A stretch of 64,000 nucleotides of DNA from Apis mellifera (Eukaryota > Arthropoda > Insecta > Hymenoptera > Apidae): contig NC_037652.1 in NCBI RefSeq assembly GCF_003254395.2, positions 4,241,001 through 4,305,000 of the forward strand, in the 5' to 3' direction. Under the pieces are notes generated by a model. The model did no database searches and had not been told where the DNA came from. It saw nothing but the letters and a program-made list of their open reading frames with translations. The number at the start of each line of letters is the position of its first letter. Positions within the stretch are counted from its first letter, which is position 1. Of the stretch, positions 25,283 to 38,200 are shown piece after piece. The position numbers were made by a program, and so were the translations under genes.

Positions 25283-28200
25283 AACAAAATCGTGGAAATC
25301 CGGGATGAGGATCGATGAGAAGGGAGAAAAAATTCATCCCTCCTTTATGTACAATCTTCGACATCGATCGAGCAAAGACCCGTCGTAAAGATCCACGTAA
25401 GAATGGTCGAAACGATCCTCCCCTCTTTTTTCAGAAGCTTTTATCGAAATGAAAAACACGGTCCAAGAAGAAAGGAAGGAAGAGGGGATTTAACGAACGC
25501 TCGATTAATCGATTATCGATTACGATACATCGTCCCCTTCGGGAGGACAAACAAGCCTTCCTCCTCCTCCGCTGGAAAGAGGGATGGGGGTGGATAAGAT
25601 AAGAGGCCTCGTTCGTCCAAGCGGAGACGTCTGTCGCGCCCCAAGATCGGACGATAGCTTTCACCCTGATTATCCGAGGAATCGGTTAATCGTGTCGCGC
25701 AGCTAAATCGCCCGTTTCCTCGCTTGTTGTCGAGGCAAGAGGAGGAAGAAAGGAGGGGGAAAAGGAACGATGGACGATGATAAAGAAAAAAAGGAGGAGG
25801 AAAGATTGGATGCAGCTGGGAAGAACAGATGTATAATTATAATACAATCGGAGTGGATTTTTTTTCAAAGAGATACAAATGTGATGATTCTTTCGATGGG
25901 GGTTGCAAAGATTATCTCCTCTCCTCTTTCTGTCTATGTGAATTCATTTCTGTAGTAACGAAAATAGAGGAGAGGAAGTATAAAATTTTAATATAATTTA
26001 TTTCTAAATAATAATTGTATGAAAATTTGTATTTGTTAATTCAATTGTTGTTAATTTTGTTGTTTCGAAAAGAAGTTTATAAGAGAAAAAGAGCGTAAAA
26101 AAGATCCCTGTCTGTGAATTCATTCCTTTTGTACGAACGAGATATAAAGGAAATGAATTTGTAAAAATTTATCCAATTGTTGATTATTTTTAATTTTGTT
26201 GTTTAAAATATGTATTTATTATTCGCATTTTTTGAAAAAGAAACTTGATTTTAGTTTCGAGTTTGCTTCATTCCTAAACGCACGAAGATTCATTAGAAAT
26301 TATTTATTTGTTAATAAGATCACTAACTGTCGTTCGATCTTAATTTTATTTACTTTACAAAAGGATATACGAAGGAAATTCTCTCTCGAGTCTAAGAATC
26401 TAATTTCCAATTCTTCGAGAGTGACGAAGGTTATTAAAAATCCTTCGATCGAAGATCCCCGAGCGGAAGGAGCGGTCGACTTCCGGAGAGGAAGAAAAGC
26501 ATAATTGCTTCGACTCGATTCTAAACCGGTTGGTTTAATCGCGAGAAGGGAGGAGAAGGAAGACATCGGTGGAGAATTCTCGGACACGCCTGGTTCCGCT
26601 CTCGCTGACGAGGGTGCGGTTCTTTCGAGTCGAGACCCCGTGTCACGCGAATAAAAGCGTTTCTTGCGGTCTTAAAAGCGGACAGAATACTGCGAAGAAG
26701 GGGGATGAGACCTTTCCAGAAGAAATATTCTCCGTGGAACGAAAGTTCGAAATGGATAAGTCGAGAAAATTTGAAAAATAGTTTTTCAATCTTACATATT
26801 TCTATATAATTTCTCTCCTCTCAGGTTAAACGATCGTAAGAGAATAAGAAAATTTCCTGAATGGATTTCCAAAATGGATAACTCGAGAAAATCTGAAAAA
26901 TAGTTGCGAAATTTTGAATCTTACATATTTCTATATAATTTCTCTCCTCTCAGATTAAACAATCGTAAGAAAATAAGAAAATTTCCTGAATGGATTTCCA
27001 AAATGGATAAGTCGAGAAAATTTGAAAAATAGTTTGCGAAATTTTCAATCTTACATATTTCTATATAATTTCTCTCCTCTCTTCAGATTAAACGATCGTA
27101 AGAGAATAAGAAAATTTCCTGAATGGATTTCCAAAATGGATAAGTCGAGAAAATTTGAAAAATTTGAAAAATAGTTTGTGAAATTTTGAATCTTACATAT
27201 TTCTATATAATTTCTCTCCTCTCTTCAGATTAATTGATCGTAAGAGAATAAGAAAATTTCCTGAATGGATTTCCAAAATGGATAAGTCGAGAAAATTTGA
27301 AAAATTTGAAAAATAGTTTGTGAAATTTTGAATCTTACATATTTCTATATAATTTCTCTCCTCTCTTCAGATTAAACGATCGTAAGAGAATAAGAAAATT
27401 TCCTGAATGGATTTCCAAAATGGATAAGTCGAGAAAATTTGAAAAATAGTTTGCGAAATTTTGAATCTTACATATTTCTATATAATTTCTCTCCTCTCAG
27501 ATTAAACGTAAGATCGTAAGAAAATAAGAAAATTTCCTGGATTGGAAAAAAATGATCGAACTGACTTCTCTTTTTCTTTTCTTTTTCTTTTCTCTCCATT
27601 AATAAGGAAATGTAATGGTTTCACAAATGCTTTAGACAGAAGGAATCACGAATATTGATAAACGAAGCCAAGGTATGGTATAACGAGTTGTATTCAGATT
27701 TTGTTTATCGTTAAATTTCAAAGAGAATCAATATTTTATAAAGATTCGAGGATCGACGTGAATGAAAAAGAGGAAAGAAAAATACGAAGGAAAGGAAAGT
27801 GGCGAGAAACCCTTTTTTACTCTTTACTTTCTTCCGATCGTTAAGAAGGTAAAAACGCAGTCCACCTTTCTTTCCCCCCTCCCCTGTCGAATTTAATAAC
27901 GGGGAATTTACGCGGCGGAATTTTTTCGCAAACCGTTGCAATTTCCTGCGACAATGGTTAACGAAGTTCTTACGTTTTCTCCACGTGTCACCGTAAACCG
28001 ACCGGTTTTACGTGACGTTCGACGTATTTAACGCTTGTGGAGGAAAGTGTGCGAAGGTTGGCTGGTATGAGAAATCGAGAGGGAGGTATATATATCTTTG
28101 ACGGGATCGAAATTATTTTGAGAAGAGGGGGACAAAATTTAAACGTTCTTTTGTTAAATTGAAAGAAATTTTTCGAATCCAGCGATCCAACAAGTGAGAA

Positions 28201-31200
28201 TAATTACGAGTTCAACAGTTCGTGTTGAAAGATATTATCGATGATGAGCTCGAGATTTAACGAATATTTCGCTTTCAATCCATGAAGGAATCTTGACTCC
28301 TGTCTTTGACCTTCGATTCGAAAACGTTTCGCCGCCTCTCTCTTCGATCTTCTTGCCCTCTAAGAGAACGTTTCTTCTTATATCCAGGTGCCAGCTAGTG
28401 GCCAATCGTGTAAATAATAGCGAGAAGAGAAACGTTTCTATCTCAATACTCGATTTCGCATATCTTAACTTAAATTGTAAAAGCTTAAAGGATGAAAATA
28501 ATCGATCAAAAGTTTCTTTTAAGGAATATAGAAAATCATTTATAGGAAGAATCATTTATATCTCTTTCTTTTCTCGATATTTTTTCATATCCCAATATCA
28601 TCTTTGTCTCTCGCGTTCAGAATATTCAATTTTCATTTTACAAAAAAAAAAGAATTCTCCATTTCATTCTAACCCAAAATTTCCTTAACCTCTTAACCTT
28701 CTTTCCATCCGATGATTAATTCGAAATTTACCTTCGAGAAAAAAAGAATAATAAATCGATGATTGAAAAAAAAAAAAACCACCCTCCTCTCCCCCGAGCC
28801 TGGACCGATGTCGGCGCGCGGATTACAGCATCGAACGGGTTACGAGCGTGACGAGCCCCGATTCGAGCTGATTTTCAGAAAATCGAAAACCCGCTCGTCC
28901 ACTCGAAGCGTGGTACGTGTACCCGGTTATCCCCGGCTGGCCATTGTTTCCGTTTCGATTCGATCGACGAAGAGTAGGGAAGAGGGAGGAGGGGGGCGAT
29001 CGAGAAAGCAGTTAGAACGTCGATGGCGGCTGCACGAGACAGCGGAAGCACTCGAGGAAATCCCCTCGTCCGGCGGGGGGATCGAATCGATCGGCAAAGA
29101 AGAGCGGCCGTCGACAAACAACCGCGGATCCCCACCCCTTACTCTCTTCACCCCGAATTGAAATTCGATTTTCGGCGGAAGAGCCGGTGGACTTGCCCCC
29201 AAAGAGCTGAAACCGGTCGCCTTATGATGGATTATTTTCAAGGGGAAGATTTAAGATGCTCCAATAAAAATGAAGTGTGAAATCGTTAGATTAAAATTTG
29301 TATCGATCTGTATTGATTCAAAATTATTTTGGAAAAAGGAAGGAAAAAATACTGTTCATTAACGGTCCATTTAATTTTCACTTTACCAAACATTCGAATT
29401 TAATTTACATTTCAATTCAGGGATATTTAATTTCTTTAACGATCCGTCGATCGTTTTTTCGGTGGAAAAAAAGAAGAAAGAAAGAAAAGAAACGAATCCT
29501 TCTTTAAATTTACCATTTTCAACGGTGGAAAATACTCGTGATACTCGATATCAAGAATATTCTTCCTCTTTCTCTCTGAGAGAAGTGGAAGGAAGGAACG
29601 TTAAAGCTGTTTTCACATTGTCGTTCGTGGAGGAATTCCCCGAGCTGAGTACTTGCCATGGTAATCAAGTGGAAGCTGGGTCCATTCCAGATTGCCCCTC
29701 GTTCAATTAGCATACATAGGATGGCCACGTATTCGACTCGATTCCTTCCTCCGAAAGAGGAGGAAGCCCTGCGTTAATTGATTCCACGCCCCCTCCTTCC
29801 CGAATCCGTCACCATTTTATTATTCTTGATGAAGGACAATTTAAGAAACGGCGATAAACGATTAAGCAGCAATTTCTTCACAAGCATTTCGAGCTTCCAT
29901 TTTTCCTCTCCGATGTTTCCTTCCCCTTGGAATTTCGAAAAGTTTCCATTCTGTTCGACCGTGAAGTGAGAAGAAATATCTCGAATCTTCTTGCCGCCAT
30001 TCTCGAAAAAGGAGATGAAAATTAGTTTAAAAAAAGTTTAATATTTTTAAGATTACGATGCATCATAAGGAAAGTTTATTTTTAAAAAGGAAAGGAATTA
30101 ATATCATTTATGATTGGAAAATAAATATGAAATGGAAAGCAATTTGATGATTAGTTATAGTTGCTGAATTCTTAATAATATTGTAAATAAAAATAATAAT
30201 ATTTTTTATTTTTACGGAAAAATTGATAAAAGGCGGGAAAGAATTACATGGGCGTGTATCTCGATCCGATTAAGTTTCGTGTAAATTTCAGCCGGGATCC
30301 GTGTATCCGTGTCGTATTTCATAACTCGTTGCACCTCGTGCACAGGTTCCTTTAATTTCCGCCTTCCTGCTCGGCCTCGATATATTCGTTGCAAATTCGT
30401 CTGGCGGCCAATTACGAGAACGATCTCTGGCAACCTATAAACTTTGCGCCGCGGCCCTCGATCCGCGTTCAGGATCGGAAGTTATCGGGGAATGAATGAA
30501 GGCGAGGCGAGGTTCTCCCTCTTTGCTGAAAGATGATTGGATAAACCGTTGGTTCGGCGAAGATTTTTAGGGACGAAGCGAAACTGATGGATAACAAAGT
30601 AGTTTTAACGAGAGATTGAACGAGACGAGGAATCAAAGGAAAATTAATCGAGTTGCGACGATAACGATATCAATTGTTACATCGAAAAGGTATAGATCTT
30701 CCTTCTACAGTTTTCGAAGCTCCATTACTCTTCCAGCTTATCTCGAAGGAACGATCCCCTCCGCCACCTAGGGAGGGATAAAAAAGACGTTGCTCGAAGC
30801 ACGAGTCCAGCTCCCTGGTATCCGAGGGAAGCATTCTTTTAGTAGAAAAAAAAAAAAATGTTGGAATCCAGGAAACCGCTTCTTCCCTCCTGTGGTTGGC
30901 ATCTGGCCGACGAGAAACAAATCCAGTGGGAGAGTCCAGTGGCCAGTCTTCCCTTCCAAAAAAAAGAAAAAAACAAAAATCTTGTAATAAAATCTCGTAA
31001 TTGTATACGCAACAACAGGTGATTACTCTTTTGAGAAAAGAAAAAACAAGAACAAAATTGTTAATCGATGTATTTTTACTTAAAAAAATATATATATTTT
31101 CAGTATTGATTTGGAAAGAAAAAAATTGGAAGAATAAGAATAATGTTTCTCGTTCACAATTCATCCAAAATTCTCGTTACGATCCAATCTTCCGTTTCCT

Positions 31201-31787
31201 CGGAAAGAATTGTATGAAAAAAGGAAAAAGCATCTTGCGAACGATGAAAGAGTCAAAATGAGACAATGAGACTCGAAGAAAGTTGAAATAGCACGATGTC
31301 GATGTGGACGACAAGCGAAGCTGTACGAAACCGATCACTAGGAGGAAAGGGAAGAAATAAGGAAAGAGAAGGAAAAGGGCATCTGTGGAGTAGCTCTGAT
31401 CGGTCAATAACGATTTCCCCGGGAATATAAATGTCTCCGCGAGAGCAGTCGTCCAGGTTGTTCGATTCGGCCCGTGTCCGGCATTGCCTTTTAATCTTGT
31501 AGCTTAGCCTCTTTTAATCTCGTTCCGATCGACCGGCTGGTTTCCTCTCCACCACTCGTTCGATGCAATTTCTTCCCTTTCCTTTTGCAACGAGGTTTGG
31601 AATCCTTATCCGGTTGCACGCAAAGTCGACGCTCGATTCGACTGTTAATTTTGTTGTTAATTTTGAAAAGTGTGAAAAAAAGAGATGGAGATTCGACTTG
31701 GAAAGATTTGTGAGAACACGTTGATTGGAAGATAGAAATATCTTCAATATGCTATATCAATAAGATGATTACTCTCTTAAAATTCCC
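25283..31787. other. Intergenic region between the two genes, first part
   Basis: I find no supportable gene. Contents are GC-richer patches at about 25480-25760 and 28790-29230 (the latter with chance open frames on both strands), a tandem array at about 26745-27540, and runs of A or T. AATAAA at 26650 could serve as a polyadenylation signal, but nothing ties it to the tetraspanin transcript. Confidence 0.45.
26745..27540. repeat. Tandem array, 122-142-bp units
   Basis: ATGGATAA recurs at 26752, 26874, 27003, 27136, 27278 and 27420, with unit lengths growing from 122 to 142 bp through small insertions (an extra AAATTTGAAA, an extra CTTC). Each unit carries the pyrimidine run TTTCTCTCCTCTCAG or its CTCTTCAG variant, which looks like a splice acceptor. 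Confidence 0.92.
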
Positions 31788-32365
31788 TATTGAAATTTCG
31801 AAAAGTTTAAACCGTTGTAACTCCGAAGATAGCAACTTCCGGTCAACGAATGAAAGCTCGTTAGAAGCGTGGAACCTTGTCCTTTGAAACGGTTCTTCAT
31901 TCGTCTCGATACGACTTCCGGTTCCCGAGATATCGTCGTGTAAAGACAAGAGTAATTTTTCAATCGTTTAAACTCGATTAAAATTCGTATTGAAATTCCG
32001 AAAAGTTTAAACCGTTGTAACTCCGAAGATAGCAACTTCCGGTCAACGAATGAAAGCTCGTTAGAAGCGTGGAACCTTGTCCTTTGAAACGGTTCTTCAT
32101 TCGTCTCGATACGACTTCCGGTTCCCGAGATATCGTCGTGTAAAGACAAGAGTAATTTTTCAATCGTTTAAACTCGATTAAAATTCGTATTGAAATTCCG
32201 AAAAGTTTAAACCGTTGTAACTCGGAAGATAGCAACTTCCGGTCAACGAATGAAAGCTCGTTAGAAGCGTGGAACCTTGCCCTTTGAAACGGTTCTTCAT
32301 TCGTCTCGATACGACTTCCGGTTCCCGAGATATCGTCGTGTGAAGACAAGAGTAATTTTTTAATT
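31788..32365. repeat. Exact 200-bp tandem array
   Basis: TGAAATTCCGAAAAGTTTAA (TGAAATTTCG in the first unit) begins units at 31791, 31991 and 32191, exactly 200 bp apart. The units are almost identical, which points to recent duplication or homogenisation. Because 200 is not a multiple of three, the minus-strand open frames change frame from unit to unit and are not a repeated protein. Confidence 0.95.
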
Positions 32366-32600
32366 CGTATCTCTCGCTCGCACCTTCTCTAACTGACCTA
32401 TTCCAAATTGCAGACAAGCGATAGACGTAATTCTTGGAGAAACGTAGCGTGCGCGTTTCCAAGAAAAAATATAGGTCACGCATTCCATTCATAATGCCGT
32501 GGAAACTTTGACTCGTTGTATCTCGGCAATGGATTGAGATATCGGGATGAATCAAAAATTGATCTCAACAGCACGGTTCCCTCTATATCCTGAGTATGTT
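31788..32600. repeat. Dispersed repeat module, copy B
   Basis: Shares its two blocks and their order with 2630-3130: the TACGACTTCCGGTTCCCGAG block (tripled here in the 200-bp array), then a CT-rich spacer, then TAGGTCACGC and GAGATATCGGGATGAATC near 32475-32555. Confidence 0.55.
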
Positions 32601-33887
32601 TTAAAGAGGAAATTTTTCTAATTTCTCCTCGCTTATTTTACACGAAATATCAATTTTTTTTGTTTTATTCAATTTAACGTATAATTTTTACAACGTGATA
32701 CATACATTTTCTACATACATTAATCGAATATTTGATTTTATTTGAAATATAATCTTCGCATATAAGAATTTTTTATTGATACGCGTCTCTGAACGCGTCC
32801 GTATTGATAAAGATTTCGAGAGAGCGACTCTTAAAGAAATAGACTCGTCTGGCCATAGCGAAATTTTCCTCCCCCGTTGGAAAAATTGTCTCGGGCAGGC
32901 AGCCTCTTCCACGAGGCTTTCATCGCGTTCAGATTTTTACATGGAACGTTAAACTTTGGGTGGAAGTGTGACTCGTTCGCTTTGTCAGTTGCACGGCCCG
33001 TGCATCGGAAATCCACGCCCTTTGACGCCATCCTGAAAAGTTGCTGGCGACGGGCGATCAGGTTTGACGGGCAATTGACACCGATAATCAAAGCTTCGCA
33101 CTTTCTCTTCTCTCCTCGATAGCGATGACAATTTTTACTTCGTGCCCCGGGAAATAAAATTATTTCCACGTTGAACGAAATTTGTCGAGAAAATAAGACG
33201 CGCGCGATGTTCGATATCCTTTCGACGCGAAGTCATCAAAGACGTAGGAAGGAACTTTAAAAATTCATCTTATTTTCACATTGTTATTATTATTATTATT
33301 ATTATATGCCAAAAAAAAATGAACAAATAAATACGATATGACAGAAAGAAAAAAGACAGTCAACAAAAGCATCTAACGCCCCTATACTTCCGGTTATTTA
33401 ACCTTATCATTGGCGATTCCACGGGATCACGGGAGATGGATCAGATGGATATTTAGAGTGGGCGCATCAATCTCGCGCGTTGGAGGCCGGGCCCGTTCGC
33501 AAATCCACGTCGTTTCGCCGGCCGGTGCATTAAACGGGGGATTTATATTTCCTCGAATAGGGGCCGATGGGATCGATCGGCTATTGTCGCCCCGAAGTGG
33601 CGCCATTTTGCATCTTATTTAAGGGAAGGGAGAGGGGCCGTGCCTCCAATAAAAACGTCTTTACGATCGTTGCCACTTTTGTGCTCTTCTCCCCCACCTC
33701 ACCCCTTCGTGTCCTTTCTTATTGAGTTATAAGCCTCCCTTCCCCTCCCTCTCTATTTACGATGAATTCACCTGCTCTCGTCGAGAAAACGTGTGCAAGC
33801 ACATGTGGAATTAGATTGAGAAGGAGATATACGTAGTTTAAATGGATCTAAATAATAGATAACGAGCGATTTTAATTTATATATATA
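32366..33887. other. Intergenic region upstream of mariner copy 2
   Basis: No gene seen. A TTA microsatellite lies at about 33282-33305. A GC-rich patch at about 33410-33625 stands out from its AT-rich surroundings and could be regulatory, but it has no recognisable motif. Confidence 0.4.
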
Positions 33888-33889
33888 TA

Positions 33890-34787
33890 TTGGGTTGGCA
33901 ACTAAGTAATTGCGGATTTCAGTTGAAGTTGATGAGGACCTAATCAAAGCAATAATCGGATCGTCAGTACAACTCGTGAGATTGCAGAGAAGCTTCATGT
34001 ATCGCATACATGCATTGAAAACCGCTTAAAACAACTTGGCTATGTTCAAAAACTCGATACATGGGTTCCTCGCGAACTGAAAGAAAAGCATTTAACGCGA
34101 CGCATTAACAGCTGCGATTTGCTAAAGAAACGTAATGAAAATGATTTTTTAAAACGAGCGATAACTGGCGATGAAAAATGGGTTGTTTACAACAATATCA
34201 AGCGGAAAAGATGGTGGAGCGGGCCACGTGAACCAGCTCGAACAATATCAAAAGCTGGTATTCGTCGAAAGAAGGTTTTGTTATCAGTTTGGTGGGATTA
34301 CAAAGAAATTGTCTATTTTGAACTCTTACCACCCAACCGAACGATCAATTCTGTTGTCTACATTGAACAACTAACGAAATTAAACAATGCGGTTGAAGAA
34401 AAGCGGCCCGAATTGACAAATCGAAAAGGTGTTGTATTCCATCATGACGACCATGCCACGCACATCTTTGGTCACTCGGCAAAAATTATTGGAGCTTGGT
34501 TGGGATGTTTTGCCACATCCACCATATAGTCCTGACCTTGCACCATCCGATTACTTTTTGTTTCGATCTTTACAAAACTCCTTGAATGGTAAAAATTTCA
34601 ATAATGATGATGGTATCAAATCGTACCTGATTCAGTTTTTTGCTAATAAAAACCAGAAGTTTTACGAACGTGGGATTATGATGGTGCCTGAAAGATGGCA
34701 AAAGGTCATTGATCAAAACGGGCAACACATTACAGAATAAAGTTGATTTTCTAAAAAAAATCCGCAATTACTTAGTTGCCAACCCAA
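33890..34787 (+). mobile_element. Mariner element copy 2, internally deleted
   Basis: 898 bp between inverted TTGGGTTGGCAACTAAGTAA termini, with TA duplications at 33888-33889 and 34788-34789. The transposase runs on the + strand. The 5' leader and the N-terminal coding region are missing. Its start (ITR directly followed by TTCAGTTGAA) differs from copy 1 but resembles copy 3. The element ends 395 bp before the dynein start codon. Confidence 0.95.
33969..34740 (+). pseudogene. Mariner transposase remnant, copy 2
   Basis: Open from TTREIAEKLHVSHT through GDEKW, then broken by a two-base loss at the second catalytic motif (near 34443-34455, after HHDD). Another frame resumes with TSLVTRQKLLELGWDVLPHP and YSPDLAPSD and runs to the usual C-terminus at 34740. 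The N-terminal DNA-binding domain is absent, so the protein cannot be active. Confidence 0.92.
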
Positions 34788-34859
34788 TATTTCCAATTTA
34801 TTATTTGTAAAATTTCGTGCGAACGACACGTGTTTTTTTTCTTAAACAAAATAATTTCT

Positions 34860-35182
34860 TCTCCCTTCTTTTCCGTGGCGATCATCGCGAACGTAGGCGA
34901 AAAAAGTCGGCGAAAATGGAAGATCTCGGGAATCGAGTGTCGATCGGTCGAGACAGACAACGATCGAATATCTCGGCGGTCGGTGGTGGAGGATTTCTCC
35001 GTCTCCGTGGAGGATTGGGACGATTTGGCGTTGCGCTCGACGATATCCACAGCAGGCGTGCTACGGCGAAAGGGGTCGGTGGTAACAGTCACGGGGGACG
35101 GGGCGCATAAATCAGCTGCACGAGACCCTCGAGGAGCGAGGAGGAGGCGTCTGGAGGGCCGGCAGGCCGGGCCGTCGATAAA
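34860..35182 (+). promoter_or_regulatory. GC-rich 5' flank of the dynein gene
   Basis: A GC- and CpG-rich stretch directly upstream of the dynein start codon, unlike the AT-rich DNA around it. The frame of the start is closed by TAA at 35108-35110, and no other ATG lies between that stop and 35183. It probably holds the promoter and 5' untranslated region. I see no clear TATA box. Confidence 0.4.
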
Positions 35183-35288
35183 ATGCTAAATCGGAGAGGA
35201 GATAATAGAGATAAAAGTAAAGATAAGCCGCCCCCGGATCCGCACAGAGAGTTCTTGGACGCTGAGTCCACCGACGAGGAGGACAGGC
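35183..35288 (+). CDS. DNAH2: DNAH2 exon 1
   Basis: Encodes residues 1-35, starting MLNRRGDNRDKSKDK and ending DAESTDEEDRR. The charged N-terminus is poorly conserved in this family, so the start is a best guess: it is the first ATG after an in-frame TAA. The donor AGGC|gtaaga gives phase 1 and joins well to exon 2. Intron 1 is 4.9 kb. Confidence 0.65.
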
Positions 35289-38200
35289 GTAAGATTTACG
35301 AGAAAAATATTAAACGTTTATTCTTTCTCCCTTTCCTTTCCATTCTGTGTGAGATTCCTCTGTACTTTTCTTTCTTACTTCCTTCTCTTCGTTTCGCTTT
35401 CTTTCTTATCTCTGAATGAATCGCGTGAACACTTAAGGTTAAGCTTCTAACCTTTCGATCTTAAATTTGGATTGTCAAGTATAATTCAAGTGTATTCTAA
35501 AAATTGAAGTTTGGATTTTGAAAAATTTAAAATCATAGCGATAACTATTGGTGAAATATTTTCGTTGGAATCTGACACGAGTATATATATGAGGATGGTG
35601 GAAAGCCTTATATGTATCTATCTCGATCCTCCAAGTTCAATTTATTAATTGGTAATCAAAAGAAGCAAATCAGATGACTGCTTAATATCTTCTTTTAAAT
35701 CCAAATATTACTTCCTCTTCTCTTCAAAGTCTATCATAATATACATCCTAAAAATATCCAGCTTCTTCTCATTCTACGAAAATTTACGAGCTGAAAAACT
35801 TAAGAAACACATTCAGAATTTCGATAACTCGATCAAAGCGTTACGGACAATGGAATTGCATGGAGTGCAATACGAGTGCAACAGGGATTGAATTATGATG
35901 CGATCCGTTAACCGACGATTAACAGGCCATTCGATCCTGGCTTCCTAATTTGTCTCGAGGTTTACGGATAATTCGAGGCCTCGAGTTTCGAGGAAGGAAG
36001 TGGAAACGTGGCCAAAGTTTCGCAAAGTAGGATGAACCGATGACGAAAGTGGTGGTGGATATTTGCTCGTGGAATATCTGTGGGGTATCCGTGGAGAGTT
36101 GTCGGGAGGGGTGGAAGGGTGGCGAGAAAGGGAGAGGGTTGAAACTAACCCGCGGACAATTAATGTCACGGGCTGGCTGCGGATGATCGAGGGCGAGGCA
36201 ATTCAGTGGCGAGGACTCGTCGCAAAATCACCGATGGGGTTTAATTTCCTATTAAATTACCCCTTCGCGTGCCTCTTCGTTATCGAGGAGGAGAAGGGAG
36301 AAGGGTTGAAACGCGGGTTAATTATGCGGCCGCCGATTTTTTTTCTTTTTTATTCGATCAATGATTATCATTCTCGATAGATGGTGGAAATATCGGGATG
36401 GTGAACGAATAATTATAGAAAATTATAACGAAAGAATAAAAAGTTTCTCGTTAACGTATCATATTTATATATCGGATGATTGTTTTCAACGGTTCTTCTG
36501 AATAAAGAAAAGAAAGAAATCAAACGTAACCTAAGAAAAAGGGGAGAATCTTCTAAAAATTCTTCGATCTCGTTATATTAGATAAATTCCATCCCCTCGA
36601 TTTGAAAAGTGCAGCCTTCTGACTGAGATGATCCTTTTTTTTTTAAATTACTTCCGCAACGACGGGAATTTAAAAAAACTCGAAAGAAAATAAAAAGGCG
36701 AGAGATTCAATTGCAGGGGAAAATCGTTCGAAATTCTACCGTCAAAAATGTTATTTCGAAAGGGGGTGGGGGGAAAAAAAAAGATCCGCCGACTAAAATC
36801 GGAACAACGTTGGTAACAGAGACAGGAATGGCGAAATAATTTCGCACATCGCGCAAAGTGGCCGTAATTACGTCGACAATGGTCGCCTGCGCTCGCGCGC
36901 GAGTTAATACACGGCCAAGCAAAAATGTTTGCCGCGAATATCCCGGCTTCGATCGAGGGGGGGGAGAAAAAAAGGAGAGAGAGAAAAAAAAAGGAATTAC
37001 CCTCGCGTTGAAAACGCGTAACGAAATTGTAACTGTTAATCCTCTCGACGAGAATTTTATTGCGAATCGCTATTGCCCAACCCCCTCTCACCCCCCTTTT
37101 GGACCACCTCCCCACGATCGATACGAATGTTAATGAATTTTAATAAACAGCTCGACCCCCGGCTTCCCCCTCCTCCCTCCCCAATATTCGCGTAATCGCG
37201 CTGATAATTGAACAATTTGTCACCTCGAAAAACCACCGCTCTCATTGCGTTCGAAATTGTAATTTTAGAATTTTGAAAGGAGCGATTTGGCTCGTTGACG
37301 AATTTTTGATGAAAAATTCGCGGCTGCCCTTCTTTGAAGTCGACAACAGAGAATGATCATTCTCTCGTTGTTTGAATATTATTTTAAGTTTGCTTGTGCG
37401 ATTGTATTCTCGACGATTCTTCGAAGGGATGAAGAATTGAAAAATTTATTGGTTTGCAAAATTTCCTGAAATAAATATTCCGCGCGAGTCTGGTCAATTC
37501 TCCGGGCGATGTTAACGAATTTCAACGACTCTTTTCGCGGGAAAAAAAAAGAAATTCATTGAATTGTTTCGATAATTGAACGATTTAACTCTCGAAAAAA
37601 AAAACTACCCTCCCGTTTCCGAATATAAATATTATATTACTTGAAATTTTACCAAATTCAATTTTCTACAACTAAATTTCATCCTCTCTACAATATTTCT
37701 AATAAATCCCTTCTTGCGTATTATAAAACTCTATCCAACTCAAATCCAACAGATCTTTGGATTTTTTTATCCTCTCTCTCCCTCTTTCCATATCCCTTTC
37801 TCGCCACGATGATACGAAAAATTCAAATTGAAATTACTTGAAATTTTACCAAATTCAATTTTCTACAACCAAATAAACCTATCAAATCTCATCCTCTCTC
37901 CAAAATTTCTAATAAATCCCTTCTTGCGTATTATAAAACTGTATCCAACTCAAATTCAACAGATCTTTGGATTTTTTTATTCTCTCTCTCTCTCTTTTCA
38001 TATCGATCCCTTTCTCGCCACGATGATATGAAAAATTCAAATTGAAATTACTTGAAATTTTACCAAATTCAATTTTCTACAATTAAATAAATCTCTCAGA
38101 TCTCGATCATTTTCTCCACAAAATTTCTAATGAATCCCTTCTTGCGTATTATATATAACTCTATCCAACTCAAATTCAACAGATCTTTGGATTTTTTTAT

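Noticed and set aside
28763..29161. A 132-codon open frame in a GC-rich patch
   Set aside because: It starts in a poly-A run, has competing frames of similar length on both strands, no recognisable domain, and no clear splice partners. GC-rich DNA naturally leaves long frames open.
31787..32555. Overlapping minus-strand frames with repeated DDISGTGSRIE-type peptides
   Set aside because: The 200-bp period is not a multiple of three, so the peptide shifts frame in each unit. The repetition is at DNA level only.
34119..34740. Transposase as a domesticated host gene
   Set aside because: Frameshift, missing N-terminal domain and intact inverted repeats with TA duplications all point to a dead transposon copy.
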